Counted from the stretch's first letter, positions 1 to 10,053 are shown. The stretch: 64,000 nucleotides of DNA from Dyella sp. AtDHG13 (GCF_003201105.1 NZ_QICJ01000015.1:43461-107460); one strand, 5' to 3'. Notes: generated by a model not told the origin, from the sequence alone. A program made the numbers and translations.

Positions 1-1
1 G

Positions 2-2485
2 ACGCTCAGCATATTCGGCCTGCCAGTGGGCTTCGTGAAGTACCTCATCGACGGTCGCCCGTTGGGCAACTTCCCGGCGCTGTACAACGGCAGCGATTCG
101 TTCAACAACCTCAGCGGCATCCCGATGGACATGGTCGATCATATCGACATCCTGCCAGGTGGCCAGTCGTCGCTGTACGGTTCGGACGCCATCGCCGGCG
201 TGATCAACATCGTGCTCAAGAAGAAGATCGATGCGCCGACCATCGATGCCCGTTACGGCTGGTATTCCGGTGGCGGCGGCGCCGATCGCCGCATCAGCTT
301 CGCCGACAGCTGGAACGTGGGCAAACTCAATATTCTCGCCGGCGGACAGTTCGAGAGTTCGCAGCCGATCTGGGCCTTCGATCGCGACCTGACCAAGCAG
401 TACTTCACCAAGGGCACCAGCGCCGCCACGGCCTCGCGCGACTTCCTGGTGTACAGCCCGTTCTCCGGTCACTACTACTTTGAAGATCCGGACAACTGCT
501 CCAACACCACCAGCCTGTTCCACGGCACGGAAGGCCTGCAGCATCGCAGCGGCGGACGCACCTATTGCGGCACGTTCTATTCGCCGGGCTACCGCACGCT
601 GAAGAACGACGCCAAGACGGCCAACGTCTATACGCACGCCACGTTCGACGTGAACGAGAACCTGCAGCTGTACGGTGATTTCCTCTACAACTACCAGGAG
701 CAGAAGTTCACCTCGGGTGCGCAGTACACCTGGTGGGGCAGCAGCGACTTCGGCAACGCCTTCTACGATCCGAATCTCGACGACTTCGTGTCGCTGCAGC
801 GCGCATTCGCGCCGGAGGAAGTGGGCGGCTTCCACAACATCATGGACAAGCAGACGGAGAACTCCTACATGCTGACCCTGGGTGCCAAGGGCACCTTCGG
901 CCAGTCCAACTGGGATTACGACCTCGGCTTCACCCACTCGGACGACAAATTGGAAGTGCGCAACTTCGACCGCTTCGCCGGCGCGATGGACGCCTACTTC
1001 CAGAAGAACGTGCTGGGTCCGCAGCAGGGCCTGGACCCGTACTACAACAGTTATCCGGTCTTTTCGCCGAACTACGCGAATTTCTACAAGACCATTTCGC
1101 CGGCCGATTTCAAGGCCATGACCGGCTACACCACGACCAATGCGAAGACCTGGGACAACATGATCCGCGGCCAGGTCACCAACAGTTCGCTGTTCGTGCT
1201 GCCGGGTGGCGACGCCGGTATCGCGGTGGTGGCCGAAGGCGGCAACCAGGGTTGGTCCTACGTTCCCGACCAGCGCCTGCTCGATGGCGACATCTGGGGT
1301 CGTTCGGACGTGCAGGGCGGTGGCCACCGCTCGCGCTACGCGCTCACCACCGAGTTGCGCCTGCCGCTGCTCAACCAGCTGACGCTGGACGCCGCGGGCC
1401 GTTACGACAGCTACAGCGTCGATGGCCACGACGTGAGCCATGGCACCTACAACCTGGGCCTGGAATACCGGCCGTTCGAATCCTTGCTGCTGCGCGGCCG
1501 CTATGGCACGGCATTCAAGGTGCCCACGCTGTCGGACGAGTTCCAGGGCGAGAGCGGCTACTACGCCTTCGTTCCCGACTATCTCAACTGCGCCCGGCTG
1601 GGCCATTCGCCCGCGGACATTGCCAACTGCCCGGCGCCGTACGACAACACCCAGTACCACGGCGAGCAGTCGGGCAATACGGCGTTGAAGCCGATCACTG
1701 CCAACGTGTGGAGCTACGGCTTCGTGTGGTCGCCAGTCGCACGCATGTCCTTCAGCGTGGACTACTACCACTACAACATCACCAATGAGGTGGCGATCGA
1801 AGACGCCGACAAGCTCTCGCAGGCGGAATACCTGTGCGATATCGGCACGCTCGACAAGAACTCTCCCACGTGCGCGAATGCGTTCGCCAAGATCACCCGC
1901 AACATCTCGACCAATCCGGCGCTGCTGGGCCAGATCCAGTCGATCCTGACGCCGAAGGTGAACGTGGCGAGCGAGCGCGACAATGCGCTCGTTGCCGAGT
2001 TCAGCTACGGCTGGAGCATGGGCAGCCTGGGCAACATGTCTTTCGACACCTCCTACAGCGACGTGCTCAAGCACCAGATCCAGCAGTACCCGGGCGACCC
2101 GCTGATCGACGTGCTGCGCCATCCGTACTACAGCACCGACTTCAAGACCAAGGTCAACGGCTCGCTGACGTGGACGCCGAACGACCAGTGGAGCGGCACG
2201 GTGTATTTCAACCGTTACGGTTCGACGCCGAACTACCTGGCGACCGTGGCCGACAACTATACGGTGGCAGGCACCGGCAGGCTGGCTCCGTGGATCATCT
2301 ACAACGCCAGCGTGACCTACAACCCGATCAAGAACCTGGGTCTGTCGTTCCTGGTCAACAACGTGTTCAACAAGATGCCGCCGGAAGATCACAGCTACCC
2401 GGGCACCACGGCATCGGCGTACAACGACACGAACTACAACGTGTACGGCCGCGCGTACTACGTCGAAGCGAACTACAAGTTCTAA
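2..2485 (+). CDS. TonB-dependent outer-membrane receptor, 5' end outside the window
   Basis: The reading frame is open from base 2, so the true start, signal peptide and TonB box lie upstream; the GTG at 26 is internal. The visible part is 827 residues. It begins inside the plug domain (LYGSDAIAGVINI, the conserved end of the plug) and continues as an aromatic-rich beta-barrel. It ends in YYVEANYKF, whose terminal Phe is typical of outer-membrane barrels. Cysteines in the extracellular-loop regions are unusually frequent. The family imports siderophores, vitamin B12 or oligosaccharides using TonB energy. No neighbouring gene points to a substrate, so none is proposed. A hairpin terminator follows 23 bases after the stop. 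Confidence 0.9.
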   Translation, partial: TLSIFGLPVGFVKYLIDGRPLGNFPALYNGSDSFNNLSGIPMDMVDHIDILPGGQSSLYGSDAIAGVINIVLKKKIDAPTIDARYGWYSGGGGADRRISFADSWNVGKLNILAGGQFESSQPIWAFDRDLTKQYFTKGTSAATASRDFLVYSPFSGHYYFEDPDNCSNTTSLFHGTEGLQHRSGGRTYCGTFYSPGYRTLKNDAKTANVYTHATFDVNENLQLYGDFLYNYQEQKFTSGAQYTWWGSSDFGNAFYDPNLDDFVSLQRAFAPEEVGGFHNIMDKQTENSYMLTLGAKGTFGQSNWDYDLGFTHSDDKLEVRNFDRFAGAMDAYFQKNVLGPQQGLDPYYNSYPVFSPNYANFYKTISPADFKAMTGYTTTNAKTWDNMIRGQVTNSSLFVLPGGDAGIAVVAEGGNQGWSYVPDQRLLDGDIWGRSDVQGGGHRSRYALTTELRLPLLNQLTLDAAGRYDSYSVDGHDVSHGTYNLGLEYRPFESLLLRGRYGTAFKVPTLSDEFQGESGYYAFVPDYLNCARLGHSPADIANCPAPYDNTQYHGEQSGNTALKPITANVWSYGFVWSPVARMSFSVDYYHYNITNEVAIEDADKLSQAEYLCDIGTLDKNSPTCANAFAKITRNISTNPALLGQIQSILTPKVNVASERDNALVAEFSYGWSMGSLGNMSFDTSYSDVLKHQIQQYPGDPLIDVLRHPYYSTDFKTKVNGSLTWTPNDQWSGTVYFNRYGSTPNYLATVADNYTVAGTGRLAPWIIYNASVTYNPIKNLGLSFLVNNVFNKMPPEDHSYPGTTASAYNDTNYNVYGRAYYVEANYKF

Positions 2486-2507
2486 GCCGCTTCCGACGTT
2501 GCCATGC

Positions 2508-2537
2508 AAAAAGGCCCCGCACGTGCGGGGCCTTTTT
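2508..2537. terminator. Bidirectional rho-independent terminator
   Basis: A perfect 20-bp palindrome (2513-2532, arm GGCCCCGCAC) is flanked by five A on the left and five T on the right. It sits between two convergent genes, the TonB receptor and the sulfotransferase, and can serve both. Confidence 0.9.
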
Positions 2538-2553
2538 GTTGCACGGTTCATCT

Positions 2554-4131
2554 TCAGTCACGAACGGCGATGCCCTCGTGTTCAAGCAAGAGGCGCAGGG
2601 CATCCATGGGTGCGCCGTAGCGCTTCCAGCGTTGCAGCGACCGACGGTTCATGGGCTCGCGCACTTGTACGGCGCTTGCGGTCGACACCGGCGAACTGTT
2701 TTCGTGGAAATGGAGGCAGGCGTCGTTCCAGTCCAGGCCGCAGAAGTCGATGATGCGTCGCGACTGGCCCGCCTGGTCGTCGACGAGCGCCTCGTAGTCG
2801 ACTTCGAGGATGCGACCGGGCAGCACGCGCTGCCAATGGGCCATCAGGCGATCGAATCCCACGTAGTAGTGCCCGGTGTCCTCTAGGTCGAACGAGTAGT
2901 CATAGTGCGGTGTCGTCAGGCTGAAAAGCTGCCTGAAATTGCTCAGGCAGGTGTCCATGGGGTCGCGCCGCAGGCAGATGATCCGTGCGTTTGGCAATGC
3001 ACGTGCGATGAAGCCTGCATAGAGGAAGTTCTGCGGCAGCTTGTCGATGAAGCGCGGACGAGCGCCGGTGCCCGGCCGTGTGCTCGCGATGTAATGTCGC
3101 CCCAGTTGTGCCGGGTCCACCGAGAGCGCACGCATAATGGTGTCTTCATCCAGCAGCAGCGGCGTGCGGCTGCCCGACAGACGCTTCAGGACCAGGCCGA
3201 AATTCTGCAGCTCGCTCGCCGTCTGTACGTCAGGATGATTGCTGACGATGCGTTCTACCAGCGTGGTCCCGGAGCGGGGCATGCCGATGATGAACAACGG
3301 CTCGCCGCTGTCGTGTCCCTCGGCGGCGGCATCCGTTCCAGGAAAGGCCTTGATCAGCGCGTCGAAGAGCGCACGGTCGCGTTCGCGGCGATAGCCGCGT
3401 CCCCGCCCGCCGGCTGCCTTGCCCTTGGAAAGGTGATCGAATGCGGCGCCATAGTCCCCCAGATCCTCGCACTCCTTGGCCAGCGCCAGCTGCATGTACA
3501 TCCGCGCCAAGTCATTGTCGGCGGCGTCGGCAAGCCGTTGCTCCAGGCGGTCGCGGTGATGGCGCTGAGGCGTCTGTCGCCGCGCGTGCGCCAGGGTGAA
3601 GTGCGCGCGCCAGGCGCTCGGATCGAGCGCTATGCAGGTTTCCAGTTCGCGCTCGGCGTCGTCCAGGCGCCCCATGGCGATCAGTGACGATGCCAGGTTG
3701 TAGTGGTAGTGCGCGCTATGCGGAGCCAGCGTGGTGGCGCGGGTGAACGCCTCGCATGCTTTCTGGTGCGCGTTGGCCAGCGTGTAGACCACGCCCAGTG
3801 TATCGAGCTGCATGGCGTCGGCGGGCGCCAGCGCCAATGTGCGATCAGCCTCGGCAAGAGCCTCCGCGGTGAGATGGCAAGCAGACAGTATCCGCGCGAA
3901 CTGGCTGCCGTAGAGGCTGTTGCCAGGTTCCAGCGTGGCCGCATAGCCCATGTGCCGCGCAGCGGCCTGAAGCTGCCCGAGCTCCAGGGACGCCACGCCG
4001 AGCATGTAGTGCAGCCCGGCGTTCTCCGACATTGTGCGCAGCAGCGGCATGCCAAGTTGGAGCACGCGCTGCCATTCCCGCCCGTTGAACGCGGAAAGGG
4101 TCTGATCGTAGATCTTGGCTAGGTCGGTCAT
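2554..4131 (-). CDS. Tetratricopeptide-repeat sulfotransferase family protein
   Basis: This 525-residue protein has two parts. The N-terminal half consists of TPR-like helical repeats (for example NAGLHYMLGVASLELGQLQA and the HYHYNLASSLIAMGRLDDAE type). The C-terminal half is a PAPS-dependent sulfotransferase-like domain. The 5'-phosphosulfate-binding loop is visible as FIIGMPRSGTTLVERIV near residue 270, and the 3'-phosphate-binding region as RRDPMDTCLSNF near residue 385. Such TPR-sulfotransferase fusions are common in Proteobacteria; the acceptor is usually unknown and may be a peptide, lipid or glycan. No signal peptide is visible, so it is probably cytoplasmic. It is convergent with the TonB receptor and shares its terminator. 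Confidence 0.85.
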   Translation of the reverse strand: MTDLAKIYDQTLSAFNGREWQRVLQLGMPLLRTMSENAGLHYMLGVASLELGQLQAAARHMGYAATLEPGNSLYGSQFARILSACHLTAEALAEADRTLALAPADAMQLDTLGVVYTLANAHQKACEAFTRATTLAPHSAHYHYNLASSLIAMGRLDDAERELETCIALDPSAWRAHFTLAHARRQTPQRHHRDRLEQRLADAADNDLARMYMQLALAKECEDLGDYGAAFDHLSKGKAAGGRGRGYRRERDRALFDALIKAFPGTDAAAEGHDSGEPLFIIGMPRSGTTLVERIVSNHPDVQTASELQNFGLVLKRLSGSRTPLLLDEDTIMRALSVDPAQLGRHYIASTRPGTGARPRFIDKLPQNFLYAGFIARALPNARIICLRRDPMDTCLSNFRQLFSLTTPHYDYSFDLEDTGHYYVGFDRLMAHWQRVLPGRILEVDYEALVDDQAGQSRRIIDFCGLDWNDACLHFHENSSPVSTASAVQVREPMNRRSLQRWKRYGAPMDALRLLLEHEGIAVRD

Positions 4132-4188
4132 GGCTGCCGGTGGCGGAGGGCGCGCGAAACCGGATAGTAACCGCAGGCCGCCAATGCG

Positions 4189-6168
4189 CTATCCCGCCAG
4201 CATCGCCTTGATCTTCGCCATGTGCGACTCCGCCGTCTCGCGCACCACTTCCTTGTCCGCGTCCGGGTCCTTGCCTTGCCAGTGCAGGTCGTCCTGCGGC
4301 AGTTCGTGGAGGAAGCGGCTGGGCTGGTTGCTGTGCACTTCGCCGTAGCGCTTGGTCTTGGCGGACCAGGACAGGGTGAGCATTTCCTTGGCGCGGGTGA
4401 TGCCTACGTACATGAGGCGGCGTTCTTCATCGATGCGGCCTTCGTCGATGGCGCCGTCGTGCGGCAGGGTGCCTTCCTCGCAGCCGACGATGAAGACGAA
4501 GCGGAATTCCAGGCCCTTGGCCGCGTGCAGGGTCATCATGCGCACGGCGTTGCCGGGTTCGTCGCGGTCGGCGTGGGTGAGCAGGGCGAGCTGGGCGGCA
4601 AGGTCGCCGGTGGTGTTGTCGTTGCGCTGCATGGCGCGGAACCACTCGGCGAGCTCGCGCAGGTTGCCCAGGCGCCGCTCGCGCAGCGTGGCATCGGTGG
4701 TGCTGGCGGCGATCTGGGCGGCGTAGCCGGTGCGTTCGAGCACGGTGTTCACCAGATCGGCGGCGCTCTGGTGCAGCGACGCGCTGCGCAGCTCGTCCAT
4801 CAGCTGGGTGAAGGAGGCCAGCGCCGAGGCCGGCCGCGGCGACAGCTGGCGTAGCACTGCATCGCTGCGGGCGGCTTCCAGCAGGGGCGCGTGACGCGTC
4901 TGCGCGATCTCGCCCAGCTTTTCCAGCGTGGTGGCGCCGATCTCGCGCTTGGGCACGTTCACCACGCGCAGGAAGGCCGCGTCATCGCTGGGGTTGGTCA
5001 GCAGGCGCAGGTAGCACAGCAGGTCTTTCACTTCCGCGCGGTCGAGAAAGCTCAGCGCGCCAGACAGGTGATAGGGCACGCGCGCCAGGCGCAGCGCCTT
5101 TTCCAGCGGACGCGCCTGGAAATTGCCGCGATAGAGGATGGCGATGTCGTGCCAGCGCGCCTTGTGTTTCTCGGCCAGCGTGGCGGCGATGGCGGCCACG
5201 CGCTCGGCCTCGTGCTCGTTTTCCTTGCATTCCAGCACGCGGATCTGCGGGCCTTCCGGGTGCTCGCTCCACAGCTTCTTTTCATGAAGATGCGGATTGT
5301 TGGCGATCAGCTTGTTGGCGGCGCGCAGGATGCGCTTGCCGCAGCGGTAGTTCTGTTCCAGCTTGATCACGCGCAGGTTCGGCCAGTCCTTGCCGAGCTG
5401 GTCGATGTTCTCCGGGTTCGCGCCACGCCACGCATAGATCGACTGGTCATCGTCACCCACGCAGGTGAAGCTGCCGCGTTCGCCGGCCAGCGCCTTGAGC
5501 AGGCGGTACTGCGCGTCGTTGGTGTCCTGGTACTCGTCCACCAGCAGGTAGCGCAGGCGCTCGCGCCAGACGGTGCGGCATTCCTCGTCGGTTTCCAGGA
5601 TGCGCAGCGGCAGGCGGATCAGGTCGTCGAAGTCCACCGCGTTGAACGCGTTCAGGCGCTGCTGGTAGAGCTGGTAGATGGTCGCGGCATCGAGCTCGCG
5701 CGGGCTGCGCGCGGCGGCCAGGGCTTCCTCGGGCGACAGCGCGGCGTTCTTCGCGCGGCTGACCAGGTTGCGGATGGCGAACAGCGCATCGGGCTTGATG
5801 CCCTTGGGCGCCAGCTCCTTGATGATGCCTTCGCTGTCGTCGGCGTCGAGTACCGAAAAGCCCTTGCGCAGGCCCGCGCGCGCGTGCTCCATCTGCAGGA
5901 ACTTCAGGCCCAGCGCGTGGAAGGTGCACACGGTCAGCGCGGCGGCGTCCTCGGTGCTGATCAGCTTGGCCACGCGCTCGCGCATTTCCTTCGCCGCCTT
6001 GTTGGTGAAGGTGATGGCGGCGATGCGCGAGGGCGCGAGCTTCTTGCGTGCGATGAGATAGGCGATCTTCTGCGTGATCACCGAGGTCTTGCCAGAACCT
6101 GCGCCAGCCAATACCAGCAGCGGGCCGTCGCAGTGTTCGACGGCGGCCAATTGTTGGGGGTTGAGCAT
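4189..6168 (-). CDS. rep: ATP-dependent DNA helicase Rep
   Basis: This is a superfamily 1A 3'-5' helicase of 659 residues, close to E. coli Rep (673). Walker A is AGAGSGKTSVI near residue 22 and motif II is DEYQDTN near residue 215. The protein also shows VGDDDQSIYAWRGA, KLEQNYRCGKRIL and the C-terminal MTLHAAKGLEF and VGITRAKE motifs. The Rep-like tail RFLHELPQDDLHW is present. Rep helps replication forks through protein-bound DNA. The gene is 57 bases upstream (in its own direction) of the sulfotransferase gene and has no obvious functional neighbour. Confidence 0.95.
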   Translation of the reverse strand: MLNPQQLAAVEHCDGPLLVLAGAGSGKTSVITQKIAYLIARKKLAPSRIAAITFTNKAAKEMRERVAKLISTEDAAALTVCTFHALGLKFLQMEHARAGLRKGFSVLDADDSEGIIKELAPKGIKPDALFAIRNLVSRAKNAALSPEEALAAARSPRELDAATIYQLYQQRLNAFNAVDFDDLIRLPLRILETDEECRTVWRERLRYLLVDEYQDTNDAQYRLLKALAGERGSFTCVGDDDQSIYAWRGANPENIDQLGKDWPNLRVIKLEQNYRCGKRILRAANKLIANNPHLHEKKLWSEHPEGPQIRVLECKENEHEAERVAAIAATLAEKHKARWHDIAILYRGNFQARPLEKALRLARVPYHLSGALSFLDRAEVKDLLCYLRLLTNPSDDAAFLRVVNVPKREIGATTLEKLGEIAQTRHAPLLEAARSDAVLRQLSPRPASALASFTQLMDELRSASLHQSAADLVNTVLERTGYAAQIAASTTDATLRERRLGNLRELAEWFRAMQRNDNTTGDLAAQLALLTHADRDEPGNAVRMMTLHAAKGLEFRFVFIVGCEEGTLPHDGAIDEGRIDEERRLMYVGITRAKEMLTLSWSAKTKRYGEVHSNQPSRFLHELPQDDLHWQGKDPDADKEVVRETAESHMAKIKAMLAG

Positions 6169-6313
6169 AGGAAACGCGTCGGCGAAGGCGGCGCACGATG
6201 GTAGCAGAGCCGGATACCCCGGCCGGAGCGTGTCGTATATTCTTGCGATGGGGCCCGGCCGCCGGCCCTGGCAAGCCTTGCAGGCGGCGCCACATCACCA
6301 GGGAGCGCGTGAT

Positions 6314-7117
6314 ATGACGAAGACGGCATGCTTTGTGGTTTCCCTTGGCCTGCTGATCGGCCTGCCTTGCCTTGCACGGGCCCAGGAAGGCCAGACCCCG
6401 CTGACTGCCGCGGACAAGGCCAGGCTGGAGCGCCAGCAGCAGGTGCTGAGCGAGCCCGACATCGTTTGGGCCCATCCGGACCTACGCTATCGGGAGCTGG
6501 GCACTGAGGCCTACCGCAGCGGCAGCAAGCAGCGCGCGCTGGGCATGCTGCTGGAGGCGTCGCGCTACGGGGACAAGCCCTCGCAGGCGATGATCGCCGC
6601 CATGTACTGGAACGGCGATGGCGTGGATGTCGATCGCCCGCGCGCCTATGCGTGGATGGATCTCGCCGCCGACCGCGGCTACCGCGACCTGATCGTCCAG
6701 CGCGAGCTGTACTGGAGCCGCCTCAACGACGCCGAGCGCGAGGAAGCCCTGAAGATCGGACAGGAGGTCTACGCCGAGTATTCGGACGAGCAAGGCCGTC
6801 GGCGGCTGGCGCTTCAGCTCGGCCGTGGCGGCCGCCGGATCACGGGCAGCCACGCCGGCTACGTCGGCAACGGCATGGCCTCGGGCGCCTACAGCTCGCT
6901 CATGACCCTGGATCGCGCCTCCGGCGCGCATCTGGACCTGGATGCCAACCGGTTCAACCTCCAGGACCTTTACGGCAGCACGCTCTGGAACGCCGACCAG
7001 TACCTCAGCCTGAAGGATCGCCAGTGGCAGCTGAAGGGGCCGCTGCAGGGCAATGTCGAGGTGGGGCCGCTGCAGGCCGTGCGTCCTTCCGCCAGCGAGA
7101 CGCAACCGCCCGCGTAA
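6314..7117 (+). CDS. Exported Sel1-repeat-type protein
   Basis: The protein has 267 residues. I chose ATG 6314 because a clear Sec signal peptide follows directly (MTKTACFVVSLGLLIGLPCL, then ARAQ|EG), although the frame is open further upstream. The middle holds a Sel1/TPR-like unit: SRYGDKPSQAMIAAMYWNGD followed by AYAWMDLAADRGY. Such repeats usually mediate protein contacts in the periplasm. The C-terminal third is not recognised. The gene stands alone, divergent from rep. Confidence 0.75.
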   Translation: MTKTACFVVSLGLLIGLPCLARAQEGQTPLTAADKARLERQQQVLSEPDIVWAHPDLRYRELGTEAYRSGSKQRALGMLLEASRYGDKPSQAMIAAMYWNGDGVDVDRPRAYAWMDLAADRGYRDLIVQRELYWSRLNDAEREEALKIGQEVYAEYSDEQGRRRLALQLGRGGRRITGSHAGYVGNGMASGAYSSLMTLDRASGAHLDLDANRFNLQDLYGSTLWNADQYLSLKDRQWQLKGPLQGNVEVGPLQAVRPSASETQPPA

Positions 7118-7195
7118 TCGCGCGGCCCGGTTGCGCCATCAGGCGGCGCGGCCCGCCATAATCCGTGCCCGTTCTTCAATGCGTAAGGATGCAGC

Positions 7196-8536
7196 ATGGT
7201 AGAGACAAGCCCGGACGTCGCGGAGCAGTGCGACGTGATCGTCATCGGTGGCGGCCCCGCCGGCAGCACGGCGGCGACGCTGCTGGCGCGGCGCGGCCAT
7301 CGCGTGATTGCCCTGGAAAAGGACAGGCACCCGCGTTTCCACATCGGCGAATCGCTATTGCCGATGAACCTGCCGATCTTCGAGCGGCTGGGCGTCATGG
7401 AAAAAGTGCGGGCGCTGGGCGTCTACAAGCCTGGCGCGGATTTCGAGGCGGGCAACGAACGCGGCTACAACACCTTCGATTTTTCGCGCGCGCTGGGCAG
7501 CAGCCCGCCGCATGCCTTCCAGGTGTGGCGCCAGGATTTCGACCGCATGCTCTACGAGCACGCCCGCGAACAGGGCGCCGACGCGCGGGAAGGCCAGGAA
7601 GTGCGCAGCGTGGAAGAACTGGGCCATCACGACTGGCGCGTGCAGGTCGCCACGGATGACGGCAGGCAATACGCCATTCGCGCTCGCTACGTTGTCGATG
7701 CGTCCGGTCGCGATGCCTTTCTCGCCGGCAAGCGCAAGCTCAAGCGCAAGAACCCCGAACATCAGAGCGCCGCGATCTTCGGGCATTTCCGTGGCGCGGA
7801 GCGGCGTCCGGGCGCGGACGCGGGCAACATAAGCATCTACCGCTTCGAGCATGGCTGGATGTGGATGATTCCGCTGCCCGACGGTGTGATGAGCGTCGGC
7901 GCGGTGTGCCGCCCGGACTACCTCAAGCAGCGACGCGGCCGCACCGTGGAATTCCTGCGGGAGACGTTGAAGAAGAACGCCGGCCTGTGGCGGCGCATCG
8001 AGCACGCCGAGCTGATCGACAACGAAGTGCGCGTGACGGGCAACTACTCCTACGACTCCGCGCGCATGGGCGGCCCCGGCTGGATCCTGGTGGGCGATGC
8101 GTTCGCCTTTCTCGATCCGGTGTTCTCCTCCGGCGTCTACCTGGCGATGAGCGGCGCCGAGCAGGCAGTGGAAGTGGTCGACACGGCGCTGCGCGAACCG
8201 CGCCGCGAAGCAGCATTGCAGCGCCGCCTGGAACGGCGGCAGCGCCGCGGCATGCGTCGCTTCGCGTTCTTCATCTACCGCTTCAACGGCCCGATCATGC
8301 GCGAGCTGTTCTGGTCGCCGAACAACGTGTTCCAGATCGAGCAGGGCGTGATCTCCATGCTCGCCGGCGATGTGTTCGACTCGTTCAAGGTGTGGTCGCG
8401 CATCCTTGCCTTCCGCGCCGTATACAACGTGATGGCGGTGCTGGGCTGGCGGCGCTGGAACGCGGAGCGGCGCTACCGGCTCGCCCAGGCACGCACGCAG
8501 TTCACCGGAGGCACGACGCCGCTGGACAAGGAGTGA
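7196..8536 (+). CDS. FAD-dependent oxidoreductase of the flavin-dependent halogenase family
   Basis: This 446-residue flavoprotein starts at ATG 7196 behind a good ribosome site (AAGGA, 5 bases before). The FAD-binding motif is VIVIGGGPAGSTAATLLA near residue 14. The segment GESLLPMNLPIFERLG is typical of tryptophan-halogenase-like enzymes. WMWMIP near residue 222 fits the WxWxIP signature of flavin-dependent halogenases. GDAFAFLDPVFSSGVYLAMS near residue 300 is the conserved second FAD region. Many family members act on unknown substrates and some may not halogenate. No flavin reductase or secondary-metabolite gene is adjacent, so the reaction is open. Geranylgeranyl-reductase-like activity is the main alternative. 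Confidence 0.8.
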   Translation: MVETSPDVAEQCDVIVIGGGPAGSTAATLLARRGHRVIALEKDRHPRFHIGESLLPMNLPIFERLGVMEKVRALGVYKPGADFEAGNERGYNTFDFSRALGSSPPHAFQVWRQDFDRMLYEHAREQGADAREGQEVRSVEELGHHDWRVQVATDDGRQYAIRARYVVDASGRDAFLAGKRKLKRKNPEHQSAAIFGHFRGAERRPGADAGNISIYRFEHGWMWMIPLPDGVMSVGAVCRPDYLKQRRGRTVEFLRETLKKNAGLWRRIEHAELIDNEVRVTGNYSYDSARMGGPGWILVGDAFAFLDPVFSSGVYLAMSGAEQAVEVVDTALREPRREAALQRRLERRQRRGMRRFAFFIYRFNGPIMRELFWSPNNVFQIEQGVISMLAGDVFDSFKVWSRILAFRAVYNVMAVLGWRRWNAERRYRLAQARTQFTGGTTPLDKE

Positions 8537-8634
8537 GCGCCGCGGCTGGGCCCGCCGGAACCGGCCCGCGCGGATAATCGTCGGAACAGAGTTGGCGCGC
8601 GCAGTACTATGTGCGCTCGTTACCGGGACATTCC

Positions 8635-9267
8635 ATGGCCAAGCTGTACTTCTATTACTCGGCAATGAATGCCGGCAAGACCACGACGCTGCTGCAGAGC
8701 GCCTACAACTACCACGAGCGCGGCATGCGCACGGTCATCCTCACGCCCGCGCTGGACAACCGCTACGGCGACGGCGTGGTGGCCTCGCGCATCGGCCTGA
8801 AGGCCAACGCGCGCCGCTTCGGCGCGGAAGAGGATCTGCTGGCGCTGGTGCAGGCGGACATGGCCGCGCGCGGCCCCCTGCATTGCGTGTTCGTGGACGA
8901 GGCGCAATTCCTGAGCAAGGCCCAGGTGTGGCAGCTCAGTGACGTGGTGGACAAGCTCAACATCCCGGTGCTGGCCTTCGGCCTGCGCACGGATTTCCGC
9001 GGCGAGCTGTTCGAGGGCAGCCGCTACCTGCTGGCCTGGGCGGACAACCTCGAGGAAATCAAGACCATCTGCCATACCGGCCGCAAGGCCACCATGGTGG
9101 TGCGCGTGGATGAACAGGGCCGCGCGGTCACCGAAGGTCCCCAGGTTGAGATCGGCGGCAACGACCGCTATGTCTCCGTGAGCCGCGCCGAGTTCAAGAA
9201 CATTACGGAAGGGCACGGCAGGATAGAACTGCAGCAGCCCGTGCTGCCGCTGGGCGAGGGGCACTGA
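8635..9267 (+). CDS. tdk: Thymidine kinase
   Basis: This type II thymidine kinase of 210 residues phosphorylates thymidine to dTMP in the salvage pathway. The start [17 protein letters not shown] places the P-loop at the very N-terminus, as in the family, so ATG 8635 is preferred over the GTG/ATG codons upstream. The Walker B-type segment is [11 protein letters not shown] near residue 84. The lasso region with the thymidine-binding segment is [10 protein letters not shown] near the C-terminus. Only one candidate zinc cysteine region ([11 protein letters not shown]) is visible; the second CxxC pair of longer Tdk proteins is missing. Confidence 0.95.
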   Translation: MAKLYFYYSAMNAGKTTTLLQSAYNYHERGMRTVILTPALDNRYGDGVVASRIGLKANARRFGAEEDLLALVQADMAARGPLHCVFVDEAQFLSKAQVWQLSDVVDKLNIPVLAFGLRTDFRGELFEGSRYLLAWADNLEEIKTICHTGRKATMVVRVDEQGRAVTEGPQVEIGGNDRYVSVSRAEFKNITEGHGRIELQQPVLPLGEGH

Positions 9268-9294
9268 GCCTCTTCCACTCACCTAAGGACCGGT

Positions 9295-10053
9295 ATGACC
9301 AAGATCCCCTTTCCCGCCTGGCAACGCCCGCACTGGCAATCGAGCAACGAAGAGATCCTGCTGCAGTTCTTCGTGTTCGGCAAATTCCAGTCCGGACGCG
9401 CTCCCTCGCTGGATTACGGTAGCGAAGGCCTGCCCGAAGGCGTGGAACTGACCAGCCACAACCACACCCAGTTGCGCCAGTGGGAAGGCTATCCGCTCAA
9501 GGGCAGCGTCGGCCGCATGTTCAAGGACGACTCGCCGGAAGCCTACCGGCAGGCCCTCGATGCGCCCGAAGTGCTGGTGATTCGCGGCCGTCTTCCCGAC
9601 AGCGCCGACACCGGCTACCTGCGCGACACCCTGGGCGTGCTCGCCGCGCTGCTCGACGTGGGCGGCGTGGCCATCCTCGATCCGCAGACGCTCAACCTTT
9701 ACGACGCCGACACTTGGCGCCGCCAGTTTGTCGTGCGCGATGGCGCGCCCATCCGCAACCACCTGCTGATCCTCCGCGACGCGGAAGAGAAGCAAGGCCA
9801 CTACTGGGTGCACACGCGCGGCATGCGCAAATTCGGCCGCCCCGACATCAGCATCCGCAACGTGCCGGAAGCCGACAGCGATCGGGCGGGCATGCTGTGC
9901 GAGCGGCTGGTGGAACTGGAGGCGCTGGGTGCGCGCTTCGAGGAGGGGCAGGAGTTGGAGGCGGACGGGATGACGTTTGTCGCCGCGTTGGGGGGTGGGG
10001 TGGAGGATGCGGAGTTCAACAATACGTTTGTTGAGTTTCGCTGGCCGGAGTGA
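9295..10053 (+). CDS. Conserved hypothetical protein, 252 residues
   Basis: I do not recognise a family. The protein is soluble, with no signal peptide or membrane segment, and opens MTKIPFPAWQRPHWQSSNEE. The coding pattern is regular and a ribosome site (AAGGA) precedes the ATG. It is 27 bases downstream of tdk and may be cotranscribed. It contains a DxGGVAILDPQTL segment and acidic stretches at the C-terminus. GC-rich third positions match the neighbours, so it looks native. Confidence 0.75.
   Translation: MTKIPFPAWQRPHWQSSNEEILLQFFVFGKFQSGRAPSLDYGSEGLPEGVELTSHNHTQLRQWEGYPLKGSVGRMFKDDSPEAYRQALDAPEVLVIRGRLPDSADTGYLRDTLGVLAALLDVGGVAILDPQTLNLYDADTWRRQFVVRDGAPIRNHLLILRDAEEKQGHYWVHTRGMRKFGRPDISIRNVPEADSDRAGMLCERLVELEALGARFEEGQELEADGMTFVAALGGGVEDAEFNNTFVEFRWPE

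Noticed and set aside
7196..8536. Geranylgeranyl reductase as the primary call
   Set aside because: The WxWxIP motif and the GDAxxFxDPVFSSG segment fit the halogenase family better.
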